Shown here piece by piece: positions 28,227 through 41,370 of a stretch of DNA of 64,000 bases. The notes under the pieces were generated by a model. The model saw only the letters and a list, made by a program, of their open reading frames with translations, was not told the DNA's origin and did not search any database. The stretch lies in NCBI RefSeq assembly GCF_025751435.1, contig NZ_JAOWKY010000001.1, positions 1 to 64,000 on the forward strand. The letters run 5' to 3'. This stretch comes from Albidovulum marisflavi (GTDB taxonomy: Bacteria; Pseudomonadota; Alphaproteobacteria; Rhodobacterales; Rhodobacteraceae). Each line of letters opens with the position of its first letter. Within the stretch, counting starts at the first letter, position 1. Both the position numbers and the translations under genes were made by a program.

Positions 28227-28862
28227 CTAGTTTGCCGCAGCCTCAACCAAGGCGCCGCTTTCCCACTGCCCCTGCTGTTCAATCGTGCCGTCGGGGCGAT
28301 ACATGGCTCCCTCCCCGTGAAATGTGCCGTCCCTAAAGTCGCCGACGTATTTCCAACCGTCCGGCCAGGAATAAGTCCCTTGGCCTTCGCGCATACCGTT
28401 CTTGTAGTTTCCGACGTGCATCCTTCCGTCCGGCCAGGTTGCCTTCCCGAAGCCCTCCCTTCGGTCGTCCTTCCATTGGCCTTCGTAAGTACGACCGTCC
28501 TCCGAGATGTATTTGCCCTGCCCGTTGAAGTTGCCGTCGCGAAAATCGCCCTCATATCGCCACCCGTCAGGATGGGTCAAAACGCCCTTTCCATGGTATT
28601 TGTCGTCAACCCATTGACCGACGTACTTTTCGCCGCTCAGTAGAACCATTGTGCCATGACCGGAGAATCGCCCGTTTTTCCATTCGCCTGTATAAACTCC
28701 GTTCAGCGTATTCACCGATCCTATACAGCTATCCCAGAAGGCGTAGGACGTTTCATAAGACGTGGCCATCGGACACGACGGCAGGTTCGATTGGGAAATG
28801 GCGATGCCGGCAGGCAAAGCCAAAAGCGCTGCCATGATCAAAGACGGAACGGTGGATTTCAC
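28227..28862 (-). CDS. Secreted MORN-repeat protein
   Basis: A 211-residue protein with a signal peptide (about residues 1-23, ending near AIS). Six to seven MORN repeats run from about residue 55 to the end, each about 23 residues of the form Y-x-G-x-W/F-x-D/N-G-x-x-x-G-x-G-x-x-x-x-x-D-G. MORN repeats form beta-hairpins seen in membrane-associated and scaffold proteins. The N-terminal part has two cysteines (CPMATS and DSCIGS) that could form a disulfide. Neighbours (transporter, gyrB) give no clue. Function unknown. Confidence 0.85.
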   Translation of the reverse strand: MKSTVPSLIMAALLALPAGIAISQSNLPSCPMATSYETSYAFWDSCIGSVNTLNGVYTGEWKNGRFSGHGTMVLLSGEKYVGQWVDDKYHGKGVLTHPDGWRYEGDFRDGNFNGQGKYISEDGRTYEGQWKDDRREGFGKATWPDGRMHVGNYKNGMREGQGTYSWPDGWKYVGDFRDGTFHGEGAMYRPDGTIEQQGQWESGALVEAAAN

Positions 28863-28912
28863 TGGATATGCCTTTCAGCGCGGAACAAATCAAAATCCAC
28901 GCTTCGCTGCGA

Positions 28913-32054
<3,142 letters not shown>

Positions 32055-32152
32055 GGAAAAACCGCCTGCCCGTTCCGACGCGCGGCGCGACGCTGACATG
32101 GCGCCCCGAAACTTTCAACGGGTTTCCAGCACCCGGTTCAATTGCACAGGCG

Positions 32153-32587
32153 TCAGCCGGTCTGGTCCGGCAGGGTCAGGCTTCCGTCAGGCGCAAGTGG
32201 CCAGAACGGATTCATGGCGACTTCCCACACATGGCCATCCGGGTCGGCATAGTAGCCCGAATAGCCGCCCCAGAAGACCTTTTCGGGTTTCTTCAATGGG
32301 GCCGCGCCTGCCTTGACAGCCGCGTTCCATGCGGCGTCCACCTCGGCCTCGGTCGTGAAGTTCTGGGCCAGCGTCAGCGCGCCGGTGCCAAGTGCGGCAC
32401 CAGGCCTACCTTGATCCTTCGCCAAAGCTTCAAGCCCGAACAGGCCCAGGACCGCGCCGTGCATCTGAAAGAACACGACGCCATCCGGCGCCTGTGCTGC
32501 ACGCCAACCCAAAGCCTCATAGAAGGCGCGGGACCGCGCCAGATCGGTCACACCCAATGTTACCAGCGTCACCCGTTGCGGTGTCAT
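32153..32587 (-). CDS. VOC family (glyoxalase/bleomycin-resistance fold) protein
   Basis: A 144-residue VOC protein with two beta-alpha-beta-beta-beta modules: VTLVTLGVTDLARSRAFYEA with LGW, and GGYSGYYADPDGHVWEVAMN. The second module carries the usual C-terminal metal/substrate motif. The ATG overlaps the recF stop by four bases (ATGA), so it is translationally coupled to recF. The open frame upstream to 32719 is inside recF and rejected. Substrate unknown. Confidence 0.86.
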   Translation of the reverse strand: MTPQRVTLVTLGVTDLARSRAFYEALGWRAAQAPDGVVFFQMHGAVLGLFGLEALAKDQGRPGAALGTGALTLAQNFTTEAEVDAAWNAAVKAGAAPLKKPEKVFWGGYSGYYADPDGHVWEVAMNPFWPLAPDGSLTLPDQTG

Positions 32588-33699
32588 GGCAAGATCCTTT
32601 CGCTTACGACGGACAACCCGCCGGCATCCGCGACCTCGAACGCCTGCGCCCGCGAACCCAGCGTGTCGAACAGTTCGGCACCGGTTCCGGTCAGGAAGGC
32701 CTGCGCGCCCAAGGCGCAAATTTCATCATAGAGCGACGCCCTCCGCCCCGCATCCAGATGGGCCGCGACTTCATCCAAGAGCAGGATCGGGGGCGCCCCG
32801 AAATCATCCGCCAGCGCGCGTGCGTTCGCAAGGATCAGGGAGATCAGAAGGGCCTTCTGCTCGCCCGTCGATGCCTGGGCCGCAGGCACGCCCTTGGCCT
32901 GGTAGATGGCGCCCAGATCGGCGCGATGGGGGCCGCTCAGCGTGCGTCCCGCCGCCCTGTCGCGCGCACGTCCAGCGGCCAACATGCCCGCCAATGCGGC
33001 GGCGTCGGTCGCGCGCTCCGGCCCCTCGGTGTCGAGGATGACCAGATCGGCCGCCGGGAAAGCGGTTTCGGCCCCGGTCTGCGCCGCCGCGACGCGCGCA
33101 ACTGCCTCGGACCGGTTGCGCTGGATCACCGCGCCAGCCTCTGCCATCTGCGCTTCGAGAGCCTCATACCAGCGGGGTTCGTGCACATCGTCGCGCAGCA
33201 GGCGATTGCGCTCTCGCATTGCCTTTTCATAAGTCAGAACGGCTTCCGCATGCGCAGGTTCGAACGATAGGGTCATGCGATCCAGAAACCGGCGCCGCCC
33301 TTCCGCCCCCTCGATCCAAAGGCGGTCCATCGCCGGCACCAGCCACAGCATGCGCGCGATGCGTCCAAGGGCAGCTTGCGGTGCGGACTTGCCGTCTATG
33401 ATCACCGACCGGCTTGCGCCCGCTTCGGCGCGGGTTTCGACCTCGTGCAACTGGTGGACGCTTTCGACATCGGCCCTGATCTTCCAGCCAAGTGCCTCGG
33501 GGCGGCGCGCAATCTCGTCCGGAGCGGCTCTGCGCAGCCCACGCCCTGGCGAGAGAAGTGAAACCGCTTCGATGACGTTCGTCTTACCCGCCCCGTTCGG
33601 ACCGAAAATGGCGACAGGACGGCCATCGAAGGTCATCTCCGTGCGCCGATGCGAACGGAAATGCGACAGCAACAGCGAGGTTACGGCAAGGCGCGGCAC
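32584..33699 (-). CDS. recF: DNA replication and repair protein RecF
   Basis: A 371-residue RecF, SMC-like ATPase that loads RecA at gaps with RecO and RecR. Seen: the N-terminal LLLSHFRSHRRTEM, Walker A GPNGAGKTN (residues 33-41), signature-like region LSGPHRADL and the C-terminal ILLLDEVAAHLDAGRR Walker B/D-loop. It lies 34 bases after dnaN, the normal bacterial order. Confidence 0.95.
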   Translation of the reverse strand: MPRLAVTSLLLSHFRSHRRTEMTFDGRPVAIFGPNGAGKTNVIEAVSLLSPGRGLRRAAPDEIARRPEALGWKIRADVESVHQLHEVETRAEAGASRSVIIDGKSAPQAALGRIARMLWLVPAMDRLWIEGAEGRRRFLDRMTLSFEPAHAEAVLTYEKAMRERNRLLRDDVHEPRWYEALEAQMAEAGAVIQRNRSEAVARVAAAQTGAETAFPAADLVILDTEGPERATDAAALAGMLAAGRARDRAAGRTLSGPHRADLGAIYQAKGVPAAQASTGEQKALLISLILANARALADDFGAPPILLLDEVAAHLDAGRRASLYDEICALGAQAFLTGTGAELFDTLGSRAQAFEVADAGGLSVVSERILP

Positions 33700-33733
33700 G
33701 GGCTGTGCCTTTCGATCGTTGCTCCGACGTCGG

Positions 33734-34852
33734 TCAGACGCGCATCGGCATCACGACATAGACGGCCGAGGTGTCGTTTCCTTCGCGCATCAAGGTCGGA
33801 TCGCCCGAGGAATTGAAAAGGAACACGGCGTTTTCACGGTCGACCTGGCTCGCGATTTCCAGCAGGTACTTCGCGTTGAAGCCGATCTCCAGCCGGTCAT
33901 CTCCGTAGGCGACGGCCAGTTCCTCTTCGGCGGCGCCCGCATCGGGTGCGTTGACCGACAGGATCAAGCGGTCCTCGTCCAGTTGCAGCTTCACCGCCCG
34001 CGAGCGTTCTGACGACACCGTGGCCACCCGATCCACCGCCTTGGCGAACTCGGCCGCGTCCACCTCAAGCCGACGGGAGTTCGCGACGGGTATTACGCGC
34101 GTGTAGTCCGGGAAAGTCCCGTCGATCACCTTGGACGTCAGCGTGATCGCCGGGGTCGCGAAGCGGACCTTCGTCTCGGAAACCGAAACCGCGATCTGCG
34201 CGTCGTCGTCATCCAGAAGCTTGCGCAGTTCGCCCACGGTCTTGCGCGGCACGATCACGCCGGGCATGCCCTGCGCGCCATCGGGCAGCGGCGCGTCGAT
34301 TCGTGCCAGCCTGTGGCCGTCGGTCGCGACGCAGCGCAGGACCTGCCCATCCTCTGCGGTCGCCACATGCATGTAGACGCCGTTCAGGTAGTAGCGCGTC
34401 TCCTCGGTCGAAATGGCGAACTTTGACTTGTCGAACAGCCGACGCAGGACCGGGGCCGGGGCGGAAAAGTTCGCGGTGTATTCCGAAGACGCCATGACCG
34501 GGAAATCTTCCTTCGGCAGGGTCGCAAGCGAAAATGTCGAGCGACCGGCCTCGACCGTGAGGCGGCCTGTGGCTGCATCCGACGTCAGCTGCACCAAGGC
34601 TCCGTCTGGCAGCTTGCGCACGATTTCATGCAGCATCACGGCGGATACCGTTGTCGCCCCCGCGCGCTCGACCTGTGCGTTGGCCTTGTCGACGACCTCG
34701 ATGTCCAGGTCCGTCGCGCGGAAGCTGACCGTGTTGCCCTCGGCCTCGATCAGCACGTTGGCCAGAATCGGAATGGTGTTCCGACGTTCGACCACCGACT
34801 GGGCCTGCCCGACCGCCTTGAGAAGCGTCGCGCGTTCGATGCTGATCTTCAT
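33734..34852 (-). CDS. dnaN: DNA polymerase III subunit beta (sliding clamp)
   Basis: A 372-residue beta clamp of three repeated domains. The N-terminus MKISIERATLLKAVGQAQSV with ERRNTIPILANV and the C-terminus ending in VVMPMRV are standard. GGGGACGGAA precedes the ATG at 34852; the open frame upstream to 34948 is rejected. The 113 bases before it, after dnaA, hold a CGGGGG/CCCCCG inverted repeat (34937-34942, 34953-34958) without a T tract, which could modulate read-through. Confidence 0.97.
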   Translation of the reverse strand: MKISIERATLLKAVGQAQSVVERRNTIPILANVLIEAEGNTVSFRATDLDIEVVDKANAQVERAGATTVSAVMLHEIVRKLPDGALVQLTSDAATGRLTVEAGRSTFSLATLPKEDFPVMASSEYTANFSAPAPVLRRLFDKSKFAISTEETRYYLNGVYMHVATAEDGQVLRCVATDGHRLARIDAPLPDGAQGMPGVIVPRKTVGELRKLLDDDDAQIAVSVSETKVRFATPAITLTSKVIDGTFPDYTRVIPVANSRRLEVDAAEFAKAVDRVATVSSERSRAVKLQLDEDRLILSVNAPDAGAAEEELAVAYGDDRLEIGFNAKYLLEIASQVDRENAVFLFNSSGDPTLMREGNDTSAVYVVMPMRV

Positions 34853-34965
34853 TTCCGTCCCCTGATTTGCCGGGAGGGCAGAATTAACAAATTTTGCCCC
34901 GGGCTCAAGATTTATCGGGAATGTCCGATGGATCGTCGGGGGCGTCAAGACACCCCCGTGCCGGC

Positions 34966-36336
34966 TCAGGCTTCCAGAAGGCGGCGCAGCAGCTTCAGAT
35001 CCTCATCCAGCTGGTTGTCGCTGGCCTTGAGCTCTTCGATCTTGCGCACGCCATGCATGATGGTCGTGTGATCGCGCCCGCCGAACCTGCGGCCGATTTC
35101 AGGCAGGGATCGCGTCGTCATGTTCTTGGCCAGGTACATGGCGATCTGGCGGGGACGCGCGATCGTACGGACGCGCTTCGGGCCGATCATGTCCGACAGG
35201 CGGATATTGTAGTGTTCGGCCACCTTCCGCTGGATCTCTTCGATCGTGATCTTGCGCTCCGAGGCGCGCAGGATGTCGGCAAGGCAATCTTGCGCCAGAT
35301 CCAGAGTGATTTCCCGACCGACCAGCGAGGCAAAGGCGAAAAGCCGCGTCAGCGCGCCTTCCAGCACGCGCACGTTCGTCGTGATCCGATGCGCCAGGAA
35401 TTCAAGGATCCCATCGGCCATCTTGAGATTTCCGTGCTGGGCCCGATACGCCTCGGCCTTCTGCTGAAGGATCCCCAGCCGCAATTCGTAGTCCGTGGGG
35501 TGCAAATCAACGACCAGGCCGCACTGAAGGCGGCTCTTGATCCGCTCCTCCAGATCCTTGATCTCGCCGGGCGCGCGGTCGGCGGAAATGACGATCTGCT
35601 TGTTCTGGTCCACAAGTGCGTTGAACGTGTGAAAGAACTCTTCCTGGGTGGAGTCCTTTCCGGCGATGAACTGAACGTCGTCCACCATCAGCACGTCGAC
35701 GGCTCGGAACATCTCCTTGAAGTCCATCACCTGCTTTTCGCGCAGCGCCTGGATGAAGCGGTACATGAACTGTTCCGCCGACAGGTACAGAACGCGCAGT
35801 TCAGGCCGGCGTGTCCGAAGCTCATGTGCGATCGCGTGCATCAGGTGGGTTTTGCCCAGCCCGACGCCACCATACAGGAAAAGCGGGTTGAAGGTGGTCG
35901 GGCCGCCCTCGGCGACGCGGCGCGCGGCCGCGTGGGCCAGTTCGTTGGGCTTGCCGACGACGAAGGTATCGAAGGTGAAGCGCGAATCCAGCGGCGCGCC
36001 GGGAAGCTCTGGCTCGTCGGCGACGCGGGCAGCGGCCAGTGCCGTACGGGTGCGCGTCGGGCGGTCGGCAATCTGGGCAATCGGGACAGGACGCGTCGAG
36101 GCGACAAGGAACTCGATTCGGTCCACCGCTTTGCCGGCAAGCGAAAGATGCGTGCGAATCTGCTCGGCGAAGTTGCGCGACACCCAGTCGCGCATGAACT
36201 TCGTCGGGGCCTCGAAACGTGCGATGCCGCCTTCAAGCCCGATCAGGCGAAGGGGTTCGATCCAGGTGACGAAGTTGTTCTTGCCAACTGCTTTGATGAG
36301 ATCATTTCGTGCTTGCCCCCAGGAATCGTTCGTCAT
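34966..36336 (-). CDS. dnaA: Chromosomal replication initiator protein DnaA
   Basis: A 456-residue DnaA. Domain I helices at the N-terminus (GKNNFVTWIEPLRLI), the AAA+ domain with GGVGLGKTHLMHAIAHEL and DDVQFIAGK, and C-terminal domain IV with the DnaA-box-reading signature (FGGRDHTTIMHGVRKIEEL) are intact. The ATG at 36336 is preceded by AAGGCGAG; the TTG at 36351 is an alternative. First gene of the dnaA-dnaN-recF run. Confidence 0.97.
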   Translation of the reverse strand: MTNDSWGQARNDLIKAVGKNNFVTWIEPLRLIGLEGGIARFEAPTKFMRDWVSRNFAEQIRTHLSLAGKAVDRIEFLVASTRPVPIAQIADRPTRTRTALAAARVADEPELPGAPLDSRFTFDTFVVGKPNELAHAAARRVAEGGPTTFNPLFLYGGVGLGKTHLMHAIAHELRTRRPELRVLYLSAEQFMYRFIQALREKQVMDFKEMFRAVDVLMVDDVQFIAGKDSTQEEFFHTFNALVDQNKQIVISADRAPGEIKDLEERIKSRLQCGLVVDLHPTDYELRLGILQQKAEAYRAQHGNLKMADGILEFLAHRITTNVRVLEGALTRLFAFASLVGREITLDLAQDCLADILRASERKITIEEIQRKVAEHYNIRLSDMIGPKRVRTIARPRQIAMYLAKNMTTRSLPEIGRRFGGRDHTTIMHGVRKIEELKASDNQLDEDLKLLRRLLEA

Positions 36337-36887
36337 TCTCGCCTTGCCCAAAATTTATCGCCCACACCGCCCCCCGGCGCGGACGTTTCCAACTCGGCGA
36401 CCGTTGTCATCCCGGCAGAAGCCCCGAACGGTTTCGGGTCAATCCTTGTCGGGCGCCCCTCAGCGCACGACAGGACATGGCAATAGAAAGCGTAGCCGGA
36501 AAAATCCAGCTATCTCAAACTATTGGCGCATGATGCGGCAGGCAGTTGCCAGCATCAAAACAAGCGCACCAGACGTTGTGTGCCAACGTTTCTTCCGTCT
36601 TTTCGAACGGTCAATTCGAAGCAATGCGGTGGTGCGCTTCATGTCCCCCAAGACGACGTGAATCGCAGGGCCAAGCTAGCAAGGCCGAGGAAGCGCCCGC
36701 AACTTATCTTCTAGCTTGACTCACTCTTTGCCGCACCGAATCCCGGGCTGAGTGCAAAGAAGGCACATGTGCAGAAATCGGCATGGAAAAGTTGTTGCTG
36801 GCCAGGAAATATTCTGCCCGGCACGTAAAAACAACAAGGCGCAGCGAAGCGCTGCGCCTTTGCAAGTCGGAAGAACCGGCTCGGAAT
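36337..36887. other. Intergenic region dnaA-rpsT, 551 bases, no gene and no DnaA-box cluster seen
   Basis: The region lies between the rpsT stop and the dnaA start on the minus strand. It holds the rpsT terminator and the presumed dnaA promoter. I read both strands for TTATCCACA-like 9-mers and for AT-rich 13-mer repeats and found no cluster, so there is no sign of oriC here. Short ORFs (72-75 codons) are not convincing. Confidence 0.5.
36826..36860 (-). terminator. rpsT: Rho-independent terminator after rpsT
   Basis: An 11-bp perfect stem, AAGGCGCAGCG (36836-36846) and CGCTGCGCCTT (36850-36860), with a 3-base loop is followed on the minus strand by TTGTTGTTTTT, 28 bases after the rpsT stop. 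Confidence 0.9.
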
Positions 36888-37154
36888 TTACTGGGCGATC
36901 GACTTCACGCGGGAAGCCAGCCGCGACATCTTGCGCGCCACGGTGTTCTTGTGAAGGACGCCTTTGGTAACGCCACGGGCCAATTCGGGCTGCGCGGCGC
37001 GAAGTGCCGAAACCGCGGCTTCCTGGTTGCCGGAGGCGATCGCCTCTTCGACCTTGCGAAGGAAGGTGCGGATGCGCGAACGGCGGGCTTTGTTGATGTC
37101 GTTGCGGCGCTCGGACTGGCGGGCGCGCTTTTTGGACTGGGGCGTGTTAGCCAT
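36888..37154 (-). CDS. rpsT: 30S ribosomal protein S20
   Basis: An 88-residue, strongly basic S20. Seen: [20 protein letters not shown], the [16 protein letters not shown] helix and the C-terminal [19 protein letters not shown]. It binds 16S rRNA in the small subunit. It is adjacent to dnaA, an arrangement seen in other alphaproteobacteria such as Caulobacter. It has its own terminator, so dnaA is transcribed separately. Confidence 0.98.
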   Translation of the reverse strand: MANTPQSKKRARQSERRNDINKARRSRIRTFLRKVEEAIASGNQEAAVSALRAAQPELARGVTKGVLHKNTVARKMSRLASRVKSIAQ

Positions 37155-37314
37155 TTATTTTTCCAACTTCCGGGTCTGTTTCGATTCCTGAGCGCAACAA
37201 AGCCCGGTCTTCCCAGAGAACCGGATGATTCTAGCCTGAGCGGGCTCCACGCGCATGTAGGGCGCCCCCTTACGGGAAAACGATCTGGAAGGGAAGTCTA
37301 TTTTCGCAGAGCGT

Positions 37315-38091
37315 TCAGCGGTCGCGGAACTGCGGCTCACGCTTTTCAAGGAAAGCACCCATGCCTTCCTTCTGATCTTCGGTCGCAAACAGCGCGTGAA
37401 ACAGCCTGCGCTCGAACAGGAGCCCTTCGCGCAGCGTCGTTTCGTAGCTGCGGTTCACCGCTTCCTTGACCGCCATGACCGAAATGGCCGACTTCTCGGC
37501 GATCTTGCGTGCCGCCGCCATCGCTTCCGGCAGAAGCTTGGCGCTTGGCACGACACGGCTGACAAGGCCGGACCGCTCGGCCTCGGACGCGTCCATGAAC
37601 CGGCCGGTGAGGTGCATGTCCATCGATTTCGACTTGCCGACGAAGCGCGTCAGCCGCTGACTGCCGCCAATTCCGGCCATGGTGCCCAGGTTGATCTCCG
37701 GCTGTCCGAACTTGGCGGTGTCGGACGCGATGATGAAATCGCACATCATCGCAAGCTCGCAGCCGCCGCCCAGCGCATAGCCCGATACCGCAGCGACGAT
37801 CGGCTTTCGGCAACGAAGGATCGCTTCCGTGCTGATCGTGAACAGGTCTTCGGTAAAGACATCGACGAAGCTCTTGTCCGCCATCTCGCGGATGTCGGCG
37901 CCGGCGGCAAAGGCCTTGTCCGATCCGGTCAGGATGATGCAGCGAACCTTGTCATTCGAATCTGCGGCGGATACCGCAGCTGCAAGTTCTTCGAGAAGGC
38001 GGGAGTTGAGCGCGTTCAGCGCCTCTGGCCTGTTGAGCCGGATCAGCGCCACAGAGTCCTCGACTTCTACGACGATCGTTTCGTAGGCCAT
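37315..38091 (-). CDS. Enoyl-CoA hydratase
   Basis: A 258-residue crotonase-fold enzyme of fatty acid beta-oxidation. The oxyanion-hole region [11 protein letters not shown] and the catalytic segment [20 protein letters not shown], then [19 protein letters not shown], carry both active-site glutamates expected of hydratases. Full length. It lies between mutM and rpsT on the same strand, 56 bases after mutM. Confidence 0.95.
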   Translation of the reverse strand: MAYETIVVEVEDSVALIRLNRPEALNALNSRLLEELAAAVSAADSNDKVRCIILTGSDKAFAAGADIREMADKSFVDVFTEDLFTISTEAILRCRKPIVAAVSGYALGGGCELAMMCDFIIASDTAKFGQPEINLGTMAGIGGSQRLTRFVGKSKSMDMHLTGRFMDASEAERSGLVSRVVPSAKLLPEAMAAARKIAEKSAISVMAVKEAVNRSYETTLREGLLFERRLFHALFATEDQKEGMGAFLEKREPQFRDR

Positions 38092-38147
38092 CCCAACCCT
38101 CCCGATACCTGCTGCCGGACCCTACCAGCAGGGACGGCGCGTTCAAG

Positions 38148-38999
38148 TCATCTTTGGCATCGCGGACAGAAGTAGGTCGACCGCCCCGACTGGACAACGC
38201 GGGCAACCGTGCCGCCACAGGCGTCCCGCACGCAGGTGGCGCCTTCGCGGTCGTAGACGCGGAAGGTGTGCTGGAAGTAACCCAGTTCACCATCGGCCTG
38301 GCGGTAGTCGCGCAGCGAGGATCCGCCCGCCTCGATCGCCTCTTGCAGGACTGCGCGGATGATCGGCACCAGCCCCCGCACCCGCGTGGCCGAAAGGCGG
38401 CCGGCGGCGCGGCGCGGGTCGATCCCGGCGCGATGCAGAGCCTCGCATACATAAATGTTGCCAAGCCCTGCGACGATCTTCTGGTCCAGAAGGGCGGACT
38501 TGATCGGCGTATTGCGCCCCCTGAGACGCGCGACAAGGTAGTCTTCGTCAAACATGTTGCCCAGCGGCTCCGGCCCGATATCGCGCAGTAGCCAGTGGTG
38601 CTCTGCCTGCGCGGTCTCCATCAGGTCCATCGCCCCGAACCGGCGCGCATCGTTGAAGGTGACCCGCGTACCGTCCTCCATGTCCAGGACCACATGATCG
38701 TGTTTGGCGGGCGCTGGATGTTCGTGGTGGAACGCGCCAAGCGCCGCGCCCGAGATCAGCATCCGCCCTGACATTCCCAGATGGATCAGCAGGGTCTCGC
38801 CCGTGGACAGATCGGCAAGGATGTATTTCGAGCGCCGCCTGAGGGCAAGCACGCGCGCCCCGGTCAGCCTTTCGGTCATGCGTTGGGGCAGCGCGAACCG
38901 CAGGTCGGGCCGGTTCACCTCGGCGCGCACGATCATGTGACCTTCCATCACCGGCTGCAGGCCGCGCCGCACGGTTTCAACCTCGGGGAGTTCGGGCAT
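38148..38999 (-). CDS. mutM: Formamidopyrimidine-DNA glycosylase
   Basis: A 283-residue Fpg/MutM that removes 8-oxoguanine and formamidopyrimidines. The mature N-terminus is [13 protein letters not shown] with catalytic Pro2 and Glu3. Also seen: LIHLGMSGR, the H2TH region [20 protein letters not shown], and a C-terminal zinc finger with CVRDAC and FCPRC. The ATG at 38999 is certain because proline must be residue 2; the open frame to 39227 belongs to the divergent ubiE region. Confidence 0.97.
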   Translation of the reverse strand: MPELPEVETVRRGLQPVMEGHMIVRAEVNRPDLRFALPQRMTERLTGARVLALRRRSKYILADLSTGETLLIHLGMSGRMLISGAALGAFHHEHPAPAKHDHVVLDMEDGTRVTFNDARRFGAMDLMETAQAEHHWLLRDIGPEPLGNMFDEDYLVARLRGRNTPIKSALLDQKIVAGLGNIYVCEALHRAGIDPRRAAGRLSATRVRGLVPIIRAVLQEAIEAGGSSLRDYRQADGELGYFQHTFRVYDREGATCVRDACGGTVARVVQSGRSTYFCPRCQR

Positions 39000-39083
39000 T
39001 CCGTTCTTGAACCTTTCCGCCGCATTGTCTCTGCGGCCAAGGCTTCTATAAGAAGGACGAGTTGGCACAAACGGCAAGAGCCC

Positions 39084-39836
39084 ATGACCGAGAGCGACAC
39101 CCGCACGACCCACTTCGGGTTCCAGACCGTCGAGGAAGACCAGAAGGCCGGGATGGTCCATGGGGTCTTCACCCGCGTGGCCAACCGCTATGACATCATG
39201 AACGATGTCATGAGTGCAGGGATTCACCGGCTTTGGAAGGATGCCATGATGGACTGGCTGGCGCCGCGGCCGGGTCAGCGGCTGCTGGACGTGGCGGGCG
39301 GCACCGGTGACATCGCCTTCCGTTTCCTGAAGCGCGCGCCCGGGGCGACGGCAACGGTGCTCGACATGACCGAATCGATGCTTGTCGAGGGGCAGAAGCG
39401 CGCCGACGCGGAAAACATGGCCGACCGCCTGTCCTGGATCGTCGGCGATGCGATGGCCCTGCCGTTCGAGGCCAACAGCTTCGATGTCTACACCATCAGC
39501 TTCGGAATCCGGAACGTCACACGCATTCCCGACGCGCTGTCAGAGGCCTACCGGGTGCTGAAACCGGGTGGCCGGCTCATGGTGCTGGAGTTCAGCCATC
39601 TGCCGAACCCGGCGATGCAATGGGCCTACGACCGCTATTCCTTCAACGTGATCCCGGTCATGGGACAGATCGTCGCGAATGACCGCGACAGCTATCAGTA
39701 CCTTGTGGAATCCATCCGCCGCTTCCCGGATCAGGACACCTTCGCTGGCATGATCCGCGATGCCGGCTTTCAACAGGTCAAGTACCGCAATCTGACGATG
39801 GGCGTAGCGGCGCTTCACTCTGGCTGGAAGATCTGA
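39084..39836 (+). CDS. ubiE: Demethylmenaquinone/2-methoxy-6-polyprenyl-1,4-benzoquinol methyltransferase
   Basis: A 250-residue class I SAM-dependent methyltransferase of ubiquinone synthesis. [18 protein letters not shown] and [20 protein letters not shown] are UbiE signatures; SAM motif I is [11 protein letters not shown]. The chosen ATG at 39084 gives the usual length. It is divergent from mutM across 84 bases, and one base separates it from ubiB. Confidence 0.97.
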   Translation: MTESDTRTTHFGFQTVEEDQKAGMVHGVFTRVANRYDIMNDVMSAGIHRLWKDAMMDWLAPRPGQRLLDVAGGTGDIAFRFLKRAPGATATVLDMTESMLVEGQKRADAENMADRLSWIVGDAMALPFEANSFDVYTISFGIRNVTRIPDALSEAYRVLKPGGRLMVLEFSHLPNPAMQWAYDRYSFNVIPVMGQIVANDRDSYQYLVESIRRFPDQDTFAGMIRDAGFQQVKYRNLTMGVAALHSGWKI

Positions 39837-39837
39837 C

Positions 39838-41367
39838 GTGCGCGGTCCCCACAACCTTTGGCGGCTGATCCGCACCGGCGCGACATTCGAACGCACAGGC
39901 GCCATGAAGGTGGCGCTGGAAGCGATGGAGGCGCCGCCGCGGCTTCGGGCGCTTGCGCGCATCCTTGGCTGGCCTTTCAAGTGGTTGGGCTATGCGGGCG
40001 ACCCCACGCTGCCGCCCATCACGCGGGCCATCACCGCTCTGGGGCCCGCCTACATCAAGTTCGGCCAGGTCCTTTCCACGCGCCCCGACGTGGTCGGGGT
40101 AGAGCTGTCGAACCAGTTGCGCGTGCTTCAGGACAAGCTGCCGCCGTTTCCGCGCGACGTCGCCATTCGGGTGATCGAGACGGAGCTGGGTCGCCCTTGG
40201 ACCGAACTTCTGACTGAGATCTCGGAACCCGTTGCAGCCGCATCGATCGCGCAGGTCCACCGCGCACGGACTGTCGCGACCGGTGAGGAGGTCGCGGTCA
40301 AGGTGCTGCGGCCCGGCATCGAACGGGCGTTTCGGCGCGACATCGACGCCTTTCACTTCGCGGCCGGACTGATCGAGCTTCTGTCCCCGGCGTCGCGCCG
40401 CCTGCGCCCGTCGGACGTCATCGCGCATTTCGAAAGCGTCGTTGCCGGTGAACTGGACCTGCGTCTCGAATGCTCCTCGGCCTCGGAGTTCGCCGACAAG
40501 ACGGCGAAGGACAAGGGCTTCCAGGTTCCCAAGCCCCATTGGCAGCTGTCTTCACGCCGCGTGATGACGCTGGGCTGGGCCGAGGGCATCCCGCTTGGCG
40601 AGGTCGATTCCATCAAGGCCGCTGGGCACGACTGCGTGGCTTTGGCCGAGCGCGTGCTGCAACTGTTCCTCAGTCATGCGCTGCGCGATGGGTTCTTCCA
40701 CGCGGATATGCATCAGGGCAACATGAAGGTCGCACCGAACGGAGACATCATAGCCTTTGACTTCGGGATCATGGGGCAGATCGACGAGTACACGCGCCGG
40801 GTCTATGCCGAGATCCTGATCGGCTTCATACGCAAGGATTACCGCCGCGTGGCCGAGGTGCATTTCGAGGCGGGCTATGTTCCGTCAGACCGGAATATCG
40901 ACGACTTCGCCAGGGCGCTGCGCGCGGTGGGCGAGCCGATCTTCGGCATGGAGGCAAGCCATATCTCGATGGCGCGGCTTCTGAGCTATCTGTTCGAGGT
41001 GACAGAGCGGTTCGGGATGCAGACGCGGACCGAACTGATCCTGCTGCAACGCACGATGGTCGTCGTCGAGGGCGTGGCGCGGTCGCTCGATCCTCATATC
41101 AACATCTGGCAGGTCGCGCGTCCCGTGGTGGAATCCTACATCCGCGAGAATGTCGGTCCGCAGGCGCTTTTGCGCGACATGATGCTGACGGCACGTGTTC
41201 TGGGGCGCTTCGGCCCGAAGCTGCCTGGTCTTGTGGAATCCATGTTGACCGAGCGCACGACCCCCCAGCAGCCGCCCGCGCGCCTGGGCGCCACGACGGC
41301 TGTGGGGCTGTTCTCGATGGGCGCGGGCGTGGCGCTGGCGATTGTCACGGCCGTCTCGTTTTTCTGA
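39838..41367 (+). CDS. ubiB: Ubiquinone biosynthesis protein UbiB (atypical kinase/ATPase)
   Basis: A 509-residue UbiB/ABC1-family protein needed for ubiquinone production. The family KxGQ motif (YIKFGQVLSTRPD), VAVKVLRPG, the catalytic HADMHQGN and DFG-like FDFGIMGQ are present, and the C-terminus has hydrophobic helices (ALAIVTAVSFF). The start is GTG at 39838, one base after the ubiE stop, indicating a ubiE-ubiB operon. It converges with flgD three bases later. Confidence 0.96.
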   Translation: MRGPHNLWRLIRTGATFERTGAMKVALEAMEAPPRLRALARILGWPFKWLGYAGDPTLPPITRAITALGPAYIKFGQVLSTRPDVVGVELSNQLRVLQDKLPPFPRDVAIRVIETELGRPWTELLTEISEPVAAASIAQVHRARTVATGEEVAVKVLRPGIERAFRRDIDAFHFAAGLIELLSPASRRLRPSDVIAHFESVVAGELDLRLECSSASEFADKTAKDKGFQVPKPHWQLSSRRVMTLGWAEGIPLGEVDSIKAAGHDCVALAERVLQLFLSHALRDGFFHADMHQGNMKVAPNGDIIAFDFGIMGQIDEYTRRVYAEILIGFIRKDYRRVAEVHFEAGYVPSDRNIDDFARALRAVGEPIFGMEASHISMARLLSYLFEVTERFGMQTRTELILLQRTMVVVEGVARSLDPHINIWQVARPVVESYIRENVGPQALLRDMMLTARVLGRFGPKLPGLVESMLTERTTPQQPPARLGATTAVGLFSMGAGVALAIVTAVSFF

Positions 41368-41370
41368 GGG

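Noticed and set aside
34894-36486. 530-codon open frame opposite dnaA
   Set aside because: DnaA is certain on the minus strand; the other frame has no recognisable domain.
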